Shown here one piece after another: positions 34,505 to 42,721 of a stretch of 64,000 bases of DNA. The notes below the pieces were generated by a model, which worked only from the letters and a program-made list of their open reading frames with translations, had not been told where the DNA came from and did not search any database. Position 1 is the stretch's first letter; each line of letters opens with the position of its first letter. Source of the stretch: CALGTL01 sp963579135 (lineage in GTDB: Bacteria; Chloroflexota; Dehalococcoidia; Lucifugimonadales; Australimonadaceae). The stretch covers positions 23,562-87,561 of the forward strand of contig CAUZFB010000005.1 in NCBI GenBank assembly GCA_963579135.1, given 5' to 3'. The translations under genes were made by a program, and so were the position numbers.

Positions 34505-34877
34505 TATTGCTCCTTGGGTAACCCCAACGGGACCTGAGAATCTGTGATGGAACCGGGACATTCTACGTAGTTTCTGTGGCGAGGGGGGGGGGGCGGCTCC
34601 ATACGCTGTCCCACCCACAGCCCTCACGCAGACCCACCGTCTTGCTCAACGGCCGCTCGTCTGCGGTATGCCTGAACTAAAGGCGCGGCCTTATAGCAGG
34701 CGGTGAGTCATAGAATATTTCTATGTTTGTATTTCGGTCCGCGTCTGATCAAGCAGCAGCCAAAACCCGTTTGCCGGGGTACATCGCATCCTCTATACTC
34801 GCGAGCCAGCCGTGAATCCGCATGGCGTAGTGGGGCAGCAGTCGCTGGCGCGGCGTGGGCTACCAAAGGTTTCGTCT
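34505..34877. other. Intergenic region between SDR and lpd
   Basis: 373 bases between divergent genes. It holds an 11-base G run at 34583-34593 and an AT-rich inverted repeat CATAGA-ATATT-TCTATG at 34709-34725, described separately. No gene or RNA was recognised in the rest. Confidence 0.5.
34709..34725. promoter_or_regulatory. AT-rich palindrome upstream of lpd, candidate operator
   Basis: Perfect 6-bp inverted repeat CATAGA / TCTATG around ATATT, in an otherwise GC-rich gap. The left half contains TAGAAT, usable as a -10 box for the lpd direction. This is a possible promoter-operator for the lpd-korAB-E2 set, about 150 bases before the lpd start. Confidence 0.35.
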
Positions 34878-36257
34878 ATGGCAAATTACGACCTAGCCAT
34901 CATCGGTGGTGGCCCTGGCGGCTATGTAGCCGGGATCAGGGCCGCGCAATTGGGCATGAAAACTGTCTGCATTGAACGCGAGGCGCTCGGAGGCGTGTGC
35001 CTCAACTGGGGTTGTATCCCCAGCAAGTCGCTAATCCACAACGCCGACGTCCTCAACACCGTTAACGGCGCGGCGGATTACGGAATTGTCACCGGCCGCG
35101 TGACGGCAGACTACGCGGTTGCTCTCCAGCGGAGCCGCAAGATCGTCGAACGCCTCACCAAAGGGGTCGCGTCCTTGTTCAAGAAGTACGGAGTCGAGCA
35201 CGTGGAAGGACAGGCGAAACTGGTAGGGCCGCGCACCATCGCCGTAGGCGATGAACGCATCGAGGCCACGAACATCATCGTTGCCACCGGCGCGAGGCCC
35301 CGCCCGGTCCCTGGAATCGAGATTGATGGCGAAACCGTGGTGACTTACCGCGAGGCCATCCTGCAGGACACCGCCCCAACCAATGCGGTCATCATCGGCG
35401 GTGGTGCCATCGGCGTAGAGTTCGGATTCGTCTACAACGCGTACGGGGCCAACGTCACCATCGTGGAAGCCCTCCCCCGCATCGTTCCCAAGGAAGATGA
35501 CGAGGTATCCAGCGTCCTCGAACGCTCCCTCCGCAAGCGCGGGATCAACATACTCACGGCGTCTAAGGTCAAGCAGGTCGAGAAAACGGACAGCGGCGTC
35601 GTCGTGCACGTCAAAACCCCGGACGATGACGACGTCCGCATACCGGCGGACCGAGTGCTCGTCAGCATCGGAATCATGGCAAACACGGAAGAGCTCGGGC
35701 TTGAGGCCGCGGGTGTGGAACTCGAAAACGGGTTCATCAAAGTTGACGACCAACTCAAGGCAAACGGCGATGGCATATACGCAATCGGCGACGTAACAGG
35801 TAAGATGCCTCTGGCGCACGTCGCACAGGCCCAGGGTGTATTCGTTGTAGAGACGCTCGCGGGTGAAGAAACTTACCCCATCGACTACATGGCGGTACCC
35901 CGAGCAACCTACTCGAGTCCCCAGGTCGCAAGCATGGGCCTGTCCGAACGGGAAGCAGCGGAGCAAGGCCGTAATGTGAAGGTGGGCAAGTTCTCATTCC
36001 TCGCCAACGGCAAGGCCCTCACGCAGGACGCCTATGAAGGGTTCGCGAAAGTCATTGTAGATGAGAGCACCGGCGAGTTGCTTGGTGCTCATCTTGTAGG
36101 ACATGAAGTGACAGAATTGCTGGGTGAACTAAGTCTCACTCGGTTGATGGAAGGAACAAGCGCGGAGGTGGGGGCGGTGATAAACGCTCACCCCACGCTA
36201 TCGGAAGCAGTCAAGGAAGCTGCGCTCGCGGCTCATGGAAAAGCGATCCACGGATAG
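34878..36257 (+). CDS. lpdA: Dihydrolipoyl dehydrogenase
   Basis: 459 residues. FAD motif DLAIIGGGPGGYVAGIRAAQ at the N-terminus, redox disulfide GGVCLNWGCIPSK at residues ~40-52, NAD-binding IIGGGAIGVEFGF near 175, and the active-site INAHPTLSEAV (His-Glu pair) near the C-terminus. Reoxidises dihydrolipoyl groups of E2 to make NADH. ATG 34878 follows AAGG; upstream codons are not Lpd-like. It leads a run lpd-korA-korB-E2 with short gaps, implying a shared 2-oxoacid function. Confidence 0.96.
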   Translation: MANYDLAIIGGGPGGYVAGIRAAQLGMKTVCIEREALGGVCLNWGCIPSKSLIHNADVLNTVNGAADYGIVTGRVTADYAVALQRSRKIVERLTKGVASLFKKYGVEHVEGQAKLVGPRTIAVGDERIEATNIIVATGARPRPVPGIEIDGETVVTYREAILQDTAPTNAVIIGGGAIGVEFGFVYNAYGANVTIVEALPRIVPKEDDEVSSVLERSLRKRGINILTASKVKQVEKTDSGVVVHVKTPDDDDVRIPADRVLVSIGIMANTEELGLEAAGVELENGFIKVDDQLKANGDGIYAIGDVTGKMPLAHVAQAQGVFVVETLAGEETYPIDYMAVPRATYSSPQVASMGLSEREAAEQGRNVKVGKFSFLANGKALTQDAYEGFAKVIVDESTGELLGAHLVGHEVTELLGELSLTRLMEGTSAEVGAVINAHPTLSEAVKEAALAAHGKAIHG

Positions 36258-36294
36258 ACCGCTGTAAGCCGAGCGGTAGCTCAAGGAGGAATGA

Positions 36295-38073
36295 ATGAGT
36301 GGCTACGACATAGCCATCGCTATCGGCGGTGAAGCTGGGCAAGGAATCGCCACACCTGGCGACATCCTTTCACGACTATTTGTACGGAGAGGTCTGTACT
36401 TCAATTCATACAATGCGTTTCAGTCAATCGTTCGAGGAGGTCACATCTTCCTTACGATGCGTGCAACAGAGGAGGTGAAGTACTCTCACGGAGACAAGAT
36501 TGACCTTCTGCTGTGCCTTAACCAAGACACTATGGACAAGCACTTGCACTTCATGAAGGCTGGGAGCAAAGTTCTATACAACAGTGACAACATCACCCCA
36601 GGCACAGCAGCTGATGGTGTCCAGTTGTGTGGGCTTCCCATCGGTGAACTGACAGGCAACCCTCGTGCCGGACTGAACCAGAACACAGTCGCGGTGGGCG
36701 CAATTCTCTTCATTCTCGGCTTGGAATTTCAGGTTCTCAAAGACAGCCTCACTCAACAATTCCAACGTAAAGGCGAGGCTGTCGTCGTTGAAAACGTAAA
36801 GGTCGCACAAGCCGGTTACGACCACGCAATTCAATACTTCGAACAGTTACCTGATGAGATTCCCATGCTTAACACACCACGTGGTGTGTGGTCCGGCAAC
36901 GAAGCACTTGCGATGGGTGGCGCAGCCGCTGGCGTGAAGTTCTATGCTGCCTACCCCATGAGCCCCTCTACCGGCGTTTTGCACTGGTTCGCTGCCAACG
37001 GACGTAACATCGGTGCGATGGTTCGCCAGATTGAAGATGAAATCGGCGTCTCAAACATCGTCATTGGCGCCGCCCACACCGGGGCACGCACCATGAGTGC
37101 AACTTCCGGTGGCGGTTTCGCTCTCATGAGCGAAGCTGTCGGTGCGTCTGCGATGATGGAAATTCCCACCGTCTACATTAACGTGATGCGCGCGGGGCCC
37201 TCGACCGGAGTACCGACCAAGACGGAACAGGGCGACCTCTGGCAGGCTCTTGGCGCAAGCCAAGGGGACTTCCAGCGCTTCATAGCCGCTCCGCTCCACG
37301 CTCAAGATGCTTTCGATCTAATACCGGAAATATTCAACCTTACCGATAGGTTCCAGGTTCCAGGCATTGTCTTGTCAGATTTGTTGATTTCAGAAGGTCG
37401 CTACTCGGTCGACCCCGAAGAACTCGATTTTTTCCCTGTCATTGAACGAGGTGAAACCATCACCGAACCGTCAATCGGAGGTTCGGGGTACCACCGGTAC
37501 AAATTCACCGAAAGCGGAGTGTCACCTCGCGCAGTCGCCGGTCTGGAAGGCTACATACACGTGGTCGCGACCGACGAGCATGAAGAAAATTCCGGGCTCA
37601 TCTCGGACGAGTTCACCAACCCGCACAAACGTCGGGCTATGGTGGAAAAACGGTCGCGCAAATTCGAGAATGTTGTAGCTCAGATCGCACCGCCCGAATT
37701 GATCGGCGATCCAGATGCAGACATAACATTGGTAGGCTGGGGCTCAACCTTCGCCGCGATGCACGATGCTGTACCGTTGCTCGCCGAGCAAGGCATCAGG
37801 GCCAATTACCTACCGATCAAATGGATTGTGCCCTTACACACCGACAAGATTGCTGAAGTTTTTGCCAATGCCAAACGCACGATTATTGTCGAGAACAACC
37901 AATCAGGCCAGTTTGCTCGCTACCTACGAAGCGAAACCAGCCTGACCCCCGACGGGCACATCCGCAAGTACGACGGCGAACCCTTCATGCCCCATCACAT
38001 CGCCGACGGCGTGATGGACCACATAAAGAACGCCAACGAGCAATACATCCCTTACCAGGAAATCGTGGTCTAA
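36295..38073 (+). CDS. korA: 2-oxoacid:ferredoxin oxidoreductase, gamma-alpha fused subunit
   Basis: 592 residues. Residues 1-190 are the gamma domain (IAIGGEAGQGIATPGDILSR, SIVRGGH) and the rest the alpha domain, with NEALAMGGAAAGVKFYAAYP and RAGPSTGVPTKTEQGDLWQA. The gamma-alpha fusion is common for 2-oxoglutarate:ferredoxin oxidoreductases. It oxidatively decarboxylates a 2-oxoacid to acyl-CoA with ferredoxin as acceptor. AAGGAGGA precedes ATGA. The gene is visibly AT-richer than neighbours (24 of 60 bases are G or C at 36361-36420, against 34 of 60 at 35161-35220 in lpd). Confidence 0.95.
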   Translation: MSGYDIAIAIGGEAGQGIATPGDILSRLFVRRGLYFNSYNAFQSIVRGGHIFLTMRATEEVKYSHGDKIDLLLCLNQDTMDKHLHFMKAGSKVLYNSDNITPGTAADGVQLCGLPIGELTGNPRAGLNQNTVAVGAILFILGLEFQVLKDSLTQQFQRKGEAVVVENVKVAQAGYDHAIQYFEQLPDEIPMLNTPRGVWSGNEALAMGGAAAGVKFYAAYPMSPSTGVLHWFAANGRNIGAMVRQIEDEIGVSNIVIGAAHTGARTMSATSGGGFALMSEAVGASAMMEIPTVYINVMRAGPSTGVPTKTEQGDLWQALGASQGDFQRFIAAPLHAQDAFDLIPEIFNLTDRFQVPGIVLSDLLISEGRYSVDPEELDFFPVIERGETITEPSIGGSGYHRYKFTESGVSPRAVAGLEGYIHVVATDEHEENSGLISDEFTNPHKRRAMVEKRSRKFENVVAQIAPPELIGDPDADITLVGWGSTFAAMHDAVPLLAEQGIRANYLPIKWIVPLHTDKIAEVFANAKRTIIVENNQSGQFARYLRSETSLTPDGHIRKYDGEPFMPHHIADGVMDHIKNANEQYIPYQEIVV

Positions 38074-38084
38074 GGAGTAACGAA

Positions 38085-38963
38085 ATGACGACGACCATTG
38101 AACTAACAGCAAAAGATTTCAAGGCTATAGACCCCGACTGGTGCCCTGGCTGTGGCCACTTCGGTGTTCTCAATTCCATCCAACGAGCCTATGCAGACGT
38201 CGGTCTCCAGCCTCACGAAGTGGTCACAGTGAGTGGCATTGGCTGCTCTTCAAACGCCCCCGGCTACATCAACACCTATGGTATGCACACCCTCCATGGT
38301 CGCGCATTGCCCTTTGCCACGGGTGTAAAAATGGCGAATCACGAGCTTACCGTCATCGCCACCGGCGGCGATGGTGACGGCTACGGCATCGGACAGGGCC
38401 ATCTCGTTCACGCTGCCCGGCGTAACGTCGACCTTACTTATGTGGTTATGAACAATCAGATCTACGGCCTGACCACCGGTCAAATGTCACCAACTAGCCG
38501 TCCCGGCCTTACCACAAAAAGTACTCCATACGGCAACATTGAATATCCTTATAACCCAATCACATCAGCCATCATGAATGGTGCAACCTATGTTGCGCGG
38601 GGTTACAGTGGGGACATTCGTGGAACCACCAAGCTCATCGCTGACGGTATCCGCCACAAGGGGTTCTCTCTGATTGACATCAATAGCCCCTGCGTCACTT
38701 TCAATCTGGAAAACACGCACGATTTCTTCAAAGCGAGAAACAAGAAGCTCGAAGATGTTGACCATGATCCATCCAACTGGAAAACTGCTTGCGAGTATGC
38801 GATGGAATGGGGCGACATGATTTACACAGGCCTTTTCTTTGAGGCCCAGTCAGAATCCCTTTCCCAACTAGATCCTATCTTGAAAGAAGGGGGACCCATC
38901 GCGAAGCGACCCCTGCAGCTCACCCGTGAACAAGCGGACCGTATCAAGAGCAGATTAATGTGA
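38085..38963 (+). CDS. korB: 2-oxoacid:ferredoxin oxidoreductase, beta subunit
   Basis: 292 residues. WCPGCGHFGVLN at residues ~20 supplies iron-sulfur Cys and GIGCSS the next; the thiamine-pyrophosphate motif is GGDGDGYGIGQGHLVHAARR with NNQIYGLTTGQMSPT. Forms the catalytic heart with KorA. AAGGAG upstream, 11-base gap to korA. Like korA it is less GC-rich than the flanks. A strong terminator follows, so korAB may end a transcript before the E2 gene. Confidence 0.96.
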   Translation: MTTTIELTAKDFKAIDPDWCPGCGHFGVLNSIQRAYADVGLQPHEVVTVSGIGCSSNAPGYINTYGMHTLHGRALPFATGVKMANHELTVIATGGDGDGYGIGQGHLVHAARRNVDLTYVVMNNQIYGLTTGQMSPTSRPGLTTKSTPYGNIEYPYNPITSAIMNGATYVARGYSGDIRGTTKLIADGIRHKGFSLIDINSPCVTFNLENTHDFFKARNKKLEDVDHDPSNWKTACEYAMEWGDMIYTGLFFEAQSESLSQLDPILKEGGPIAKRPLQLTREQADRIKSRLM

Positions 38964-38982
38964 CCGGTGTCGCCACTAAACC

Positions 38983-39016
38983 GAGACGGGCGCTCATAGA
39001 GCGCCCGTCTCTTTTT
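38983..39016 (+). terminator. Intrinsic terminator after korB
   Basis: 12-bp perfect stem GAGACGGGCGCT / AGCGCCCGTCTC with a 5-nt loop and a T5 run. It separates korB from the E2 gene, so E2 must use readthrough or its own promoter. Confidence 0.9.
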
Positions 39017-39045
39017 CAGCAGGATTCTAACCTGTGGAGCGTTCC

Positions 39046-40188
39046 ATGGCCCAACCCGTAACAATGCCCAAAATGGGCTTCGACATGCTCGAAGGGACCA
39101 TCGTCCGCTGGCTCAAACGTGAGGGGGACTCTGTCGCTGTCGGCGAAGTCATCGCCGAAGTAGAGACTGACAAAGCTATCGTAGAGCTTGAAGCCCCCGC
39201 CGAGGGCGTCTTGCTTGTCATCGTGGCCCCAGAGGGCACTCTCGTACCCGTGGACGGTCTCCTTGCTCACCTCGGTGAGCCTGGCGAGCGTCCACCTCCC
39301 TCGCTCTCCTTGCCGACCTCGACGCAAGCTCCACTCGTTTCGCCGGTCACCCAGCGTATTGCCAGCGAACGCGGCATCGACACCGCAACGCTCACCGGCA
39401 CCGGGGCGCAAGGGCATATAACCAAGCAAGACGTCCTGGCTGCAACAGACGGAACGGAACCACCCGCAGGCGGCCTCCGCATTGGGTTTCCTCCGCGCTT
39501 GCCCAACGCAGATGGCAACATCATCCTAGGCCCCATGGGCGAAGCGATCGCCCGGCGCACCGAAGCAACCATCCGAACCGTACCCCACTTCTACGTCAAC
39601 ATCACCGTGGACATGACCGCCGCATTGGAGTACCGCCGCCAGGTCAACCGAACGCACGTTGGTCCTGCTCGGGTGAGCGTCAACGACATCATCATCAGGG
39701 CCGCAACGCTCACGCTGCTCAAGTACCCCGTATTCAACTCAACGTTCAGGGGAGACCACCTCAGCGTGCACCCCCACGTGAACATTGGGATAGCCGTCGC
39801 GCTGCCACAAGGCCTCATCGTGCCCGCCATCCTCGCATGCGAGGAGCGATCGCTTGGTGAGATTGCTCAGGGGGCCAAAGACGTTGCTCAGCGGGCCAAG
39901 GATGGCACCCTTCGACAGGCGGAATACTCGGGCACGTTCAGCATCAGCAACCTGGGCATGTTCGGCGTCGACTCGTTCCACGCCCTCATCGTCGCGCCAC
40001 AGGTCGCGGTGCTCAGCGTCTCCACCGTGAAGCCAACCCCGATCGTAGTCAGCAACGAGGTCGTGGTACGCCAGATGATGACGGCCGCTCTCGGGGTCGA
40101 CCACCGTGCGGCCCACGGCGCAGAAGGCGCGCAATTCCTCGCTGAGATCAAGCGCCTACTGGAAAATCCCACCCTGCTCGGCGACTAG
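39046..40188 (+). CDS. Lipoyl-dependent 2-oxoacid dehydrogenase E2 acyltransferase
   Basis: 380 residues in three parts: a lipoyl domain (residues 1-76) with the modified Lys in EVETDKAIVELEAP; a peripheral subunit-binding domain (~95-135: VTQRIASERGIDTATLTGTG); and the catalytic acyltransferase domain. The active-site block reads VDHRAAHG where family members have HRxxDG, so the catalytic His is kept but the Asp is His. ATG 39046 has GGAG seven bases upstream. The nearby lpd gives E3, but no E1 is present here. Confidence 0.9.
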   Translation: MAQPVTMPKMGFDMLEGTIVRWLKREGDSVAVGEVIAEVETDKAIVELEAPAEGVLLVIVAPEGTLVPVDGLLAHLGEPGERPPPSLSLPTSTQAPLVSPVTQRIASERGIDTATLTGTGAQGHITKQDVLAATDGTEPPAGGLRIGFPPRLPNADGNIILGPMGEAIARRTEATIRTVPHFYVNITVDMTAALEYRRQVNRTHVGPARVSVNDIIIRAATLTLLKYPVFNSTFRGDHLSVHPHVNIGIAVALPQGLIVPAILACEERSLGEIAQGAKDVAQRAKDGTLRQAEYSGTFSISNLGMFGVDSFHALIVAPQVAVLSVSTVKPTPIVVSNEVVVRQMMTAALGVDHRAAHGAEGAQFLAEIKRLLENPTLLGD

Positions 40189-40273
40189 TGCATAGCCATC
40201 GACCCTAATCCGCATTTCGAGCGCCAACTTGCGCATGCGACCCCACGGATCGCCTGGTAGGATTGGAGGCGAT

Positions 40274-41212
40274 ATGGCACTTACCCCCGAGCAACAAGCC
40301 GAGGTCAACGCCCTGCGCGGCGAGACCTTCCAGACACACCGAACCACCGTTCCAGCACTGGAAGAGGTCCTCTATCAGGCCCTCCCCGTGCTGGATCACG
40401 GCTTCATTAGAGTCATCGATTACATGGGTGATGACGCAGCCATCGTACAGGCGGCGCGGGTGTCCTACGGCAAGGGCACCAAGCGCACTCGCGACGATGC
40501 GGGGCTCATCAACTACCTCATGCGTAACGCGCACACATCACCCTTCGAGATGTGCGAACTCAAAGTTCACGTCAAGCTCCCCATCTTCATCGCGCGCCAA
40601 TGGATACGCCACCGCACCGCATCCGTGAACGAATACTCCGCACGCTACTCCGTTCTCGATACTGAGTTCTATGTCCCGGCGCCCGAACAGCTTGCCGCGC
40701 AATCTGCCGCCAATCGCCAGGGCCGAGATGAGGTACTCGGTCCTGAAGAAGCACAAGCGGTACTCGGCCTGCTAAGAGCCGACGCACAGCAAGCCTTCGA
40801 CCACTACCACGAGATGCTCAACCGCGATGACGATGACAATGAGTTGGTTCCCGGTCGCAGCGGCCTTGCTCGAGAACTGGCTCGGATGAATCTGCCCCTC
40901 AGCGCCTATACTCAGTGGTACTGGAAAGTGAACCTCCACAACCTGCTGCACTTTCTTCGGCTACGGGCGGATGCCCACGCTCAGTGGGAAATTCGTGCGT
41001 ACGCTCAGGTACTCATGGATATCGTCGAGAAGTGGGCGCCACTCACCTATCACGCGTTCATGACCTACAGCATCGGTGGCGCGCACCTCACCGACGAAGG
41101 CCTCGCCGTTGTCCGCAAGCTCATCGCAGGCGAAACCATCGACCCATCGTCCCTCAGCATGTCGCCTCGCGAATGGCGCGAGCTCAAAGCGATCCTCAAT
41201 ATCAAAGACTAA
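40274..41212 (+). CDS. thyX: FAD-dependent thymidylate synthase
   Basis: 312 residues. Methylates dUMP to dTMP with methylene-THF and a flavin hydride. The ThyX signature RHRTASVNEYSARYS (RHRx7S) is at residues ~112-126. GGAGG at four to eight bases before ATG 40274 fixes the start. It is somewhat longer than the ~220-250 residue minimal ThyX, with an insert rich in Asp (RDDDDNELVP). It is followed by a bidirectional terminator. Confidence 0.95.
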   Translation: MALTPEQQAEVNALRGETFQTHRTTVPALEEVLYQALPVLDHGFIRVIDYMGDDAAIVQAARVSYGKGTKRTRDDAGLINYLMRNAHTSPFEMCELKVHVKLPIFIARQWIRHRTASVNEYSARYSVLDTEFYVPAPEQLAAQSAANRQGRDEVLGPEEAQAVLGLLRADAQQAFDHYHEMLNRDDDDNELVPGRSGLARELARMNLPLSAYTQWYWKVNLHNLLHFLRLRADAHAQWEIRAYAQVLMDIVEKWAPLTYHAFMTYSIGGAHLTDEGLAVVRKLIAGETIDPSSLSMSPREWRELKAILNIKD

Positions 41213-41273
41213 CGATAGGTCGGATATGCCTGATTCGCGGTTCCAATGACACTGTCCAACCGAGCTGGACGAC

Positions 41274-41305
41274 AAAAGGCCCCGCTCTCTCAAGCGGGGC
41301 CTTTT
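41274..41305. terminator. Bidirectional intrinsic terminator
   Basis: 13-bp stem AAAAGGCCCCGCT / AGCGGGGCCTTTT with a 6-nt loop, with A and T tails giving U-runs on both strands. It serves thyX and the convergent surface-protein gene. Confidence 0.9.
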
Positions 41306-41333
41306 CATCGTCTCTGTGAAGGAGCAGCCGTTG

Positions 41334-42380
41334 TTAGGCGGCGTCCCGTCGGCGGCGGAACATTGCCAACCCACCGCCCGTGAAGATCACACCAGCCGCA
41401 AGAGCCAGCAGAGCAATCATCGGAACGAGCTCGTCACCAGCTGACGGGGGAATCGGAACTACGCCAGAGGCAGGGACGAATGCGCCCATATCCTGTGCAG
41501 CAGCATAAAGGTCTGAGGCAGCCGAGGCGACCTGGCCTGACATGCTGCTCACGTTGGCCGCCGCAACATCCGCCAGGATGCCGGTCGACGACGCGGCGAT
41601 CACCGCCTGCGCGTTCGTCCTTGCAATGCCTGCGCGGTCAATCACGCGATCCGCAGCAGCGGTCACCGCATCCGCACCCGCAGCCACCGTGGCGTTACCG
41701 GCGTCGCTCGCCTTCGCAGCGGCGGCCTGAACCTTTGCCTCGTTAGCGTAAGCCAGGATGCCAACGGTGTCCCCAGGAGCGCCCAATCCGTCGATCGCGT
41801 TGAGCACGTGCTGAGCGTGGCCCTGCATACTTGCGAGGGTGTCTGAGCTCTGCGAGAAGCCCGCGTGAGCCACTGCGACGCTTGCCTGACCGTAGAGCGC
41901 CACCGCAACGCCACTACCCGTGCCCGTCGCGGTGGAAGCAGTCAGCAAGCTGCGGAACGACCCCAGGACACCTGCGGTAATCGTAGCGCTGAACGCAGCG
42001 TCACCTGAGGTCGCGGGGTCAGGGTCAGGGGAGGGCTCTTTCGTCAACACAAGCTGCCCGTATGTGGCCGCAAGGTTTTCGTTAGTGGGTGATACCCATG
42101 TCCCGTTGATGTCAGGTCCGTTGAACGTGCCAACGCTAATCTTGGCGCCGGTTGAGCTAACGAGCCAGCCTTCATACCGGAGACCTACCCCTGCCACCGG
42201 AACGGCAGCCAAGGCGAGCACCAAGCTGTTGCTCGCGCCAAGCGCGGAGCCTGCTGCGTCGCGGATGGTGGCTGTACCACCCAACGTCACGGCTTGGGCA
42301 TTGGCCGCCGTCGCCGACATGAGCATGGCAAACAACAACGTGAGTGCCATCGTGATTTGGAGCTTTCGGCGCGTAAACAT
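41334..42380 (-). CDS. Secreted, C-terminally anchored surface protein
   Basis: 348 residues from ATG 42380, which has AGGAGG upstream (an ATG at 42413 is less likely). A signal peptide spans residues 1-29, ending ANA. Residues 30-135 form a beta-rich domain (YEGWLVSSTGAKISVGTFNG), 140-295 an Ala-rich helical domain with MQGHAQHVLNAIDG, then a Pro-rich PIPPSAGDELVP linker, a transmembrane helix (~320-341) and RRRR. This sorting-signal-like tail suggests anchoring at the cell surface. No enzyme motif was seen. Confidence 0.8.
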   Translation of the reverse strand: MFTRRKLQITMALTLLFAMLMSATAANAQAVTLGGTATIRDAAGSALGASNSLVLALAAVPVAGVGLRYEGWLVSSTGAKISVGTFNGPDINGTWVSPTNENLAATYGQLVLTKEPSPDPDPATSGDAAFSATITAGVLGSFRSLLTASTATGTGSGVAVALYGQASVAVAHAGFSQSSDTLASMQGHAQHVLNAIDGLGAPGDTVGILAYANEAKVQAAAAKASDAGNATVAAGADAVTAAADRVIDRAGIARTNAQAVIAASSTGILADVAAANVSSMSGQVASAASDLYAAAQDMGAFVPASGVVPIPPSAGDELVPMIALLALAAGVIFTGGGLAMFRRRRDAA

Positions 42381-42690
42381 CCCGCCTCCTGTATCCGCCA
42401 TTCTATAGAGCAAAACCGCACATCTGGGAGCCTGCCACTCCCCGGAACGCGCTGGTACAGCTTCGTCAACCCTACCGGCCCGCTTGGTGTAGACACGAGA
42501 TTCACAGCAAGCAGGAGGCGCGCAGTATAGTACATGCAGCGTGCCTTACATAGCCATGAAAGCCTACATTTGACTCGACTTTAACCGCAACGGCCTTGTC
42601 TAGCCCTGCCCAAAGCTTCCTAATGCCACGATTCCCCCTACTTGAAGACGCTCCGTCCGCTTTCCTGCGAGTGCTCCGCTCCCACGGTAC

Positions 42691-42721
42691 AACTGGATAG
42701 CTGCCTGCGCCGGTGCTTGAC
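42691..42721. repeat. Dispersed intergenic repeat, copy 2
   Basis: Diverged copy of the element at 15701-15731 (shared CTGGAT, GCTGCCTGCGCCGG and TTGAC blocks). It lies just after the ABC ATPase gene. The rest of the 42381-42721 gap contains nothing else I can identify. Confidence 0.4.

Noticed and set aside
34505..34627. N-terminal extension of the SDR containing PPP
   Set aside because: It is encoded by an 11-base homopolymer region and is not SDR-like; GTG 34504 has a perfect AAGGAG.
34820..36260. Several long antisense frames opposite lpd, gatA (51608-52591) and ahcY (59076-60131)
   Set aside because: High-GC shadow frames; the sense strands encode complete, motif-bearing enzymes.
36872..36889. 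18-bp perfect palindrome ACACACCACGTGGTGTGT
   Set aside because: It lies inside korA coding for TPRGV and has no promoter context; treated as chance.
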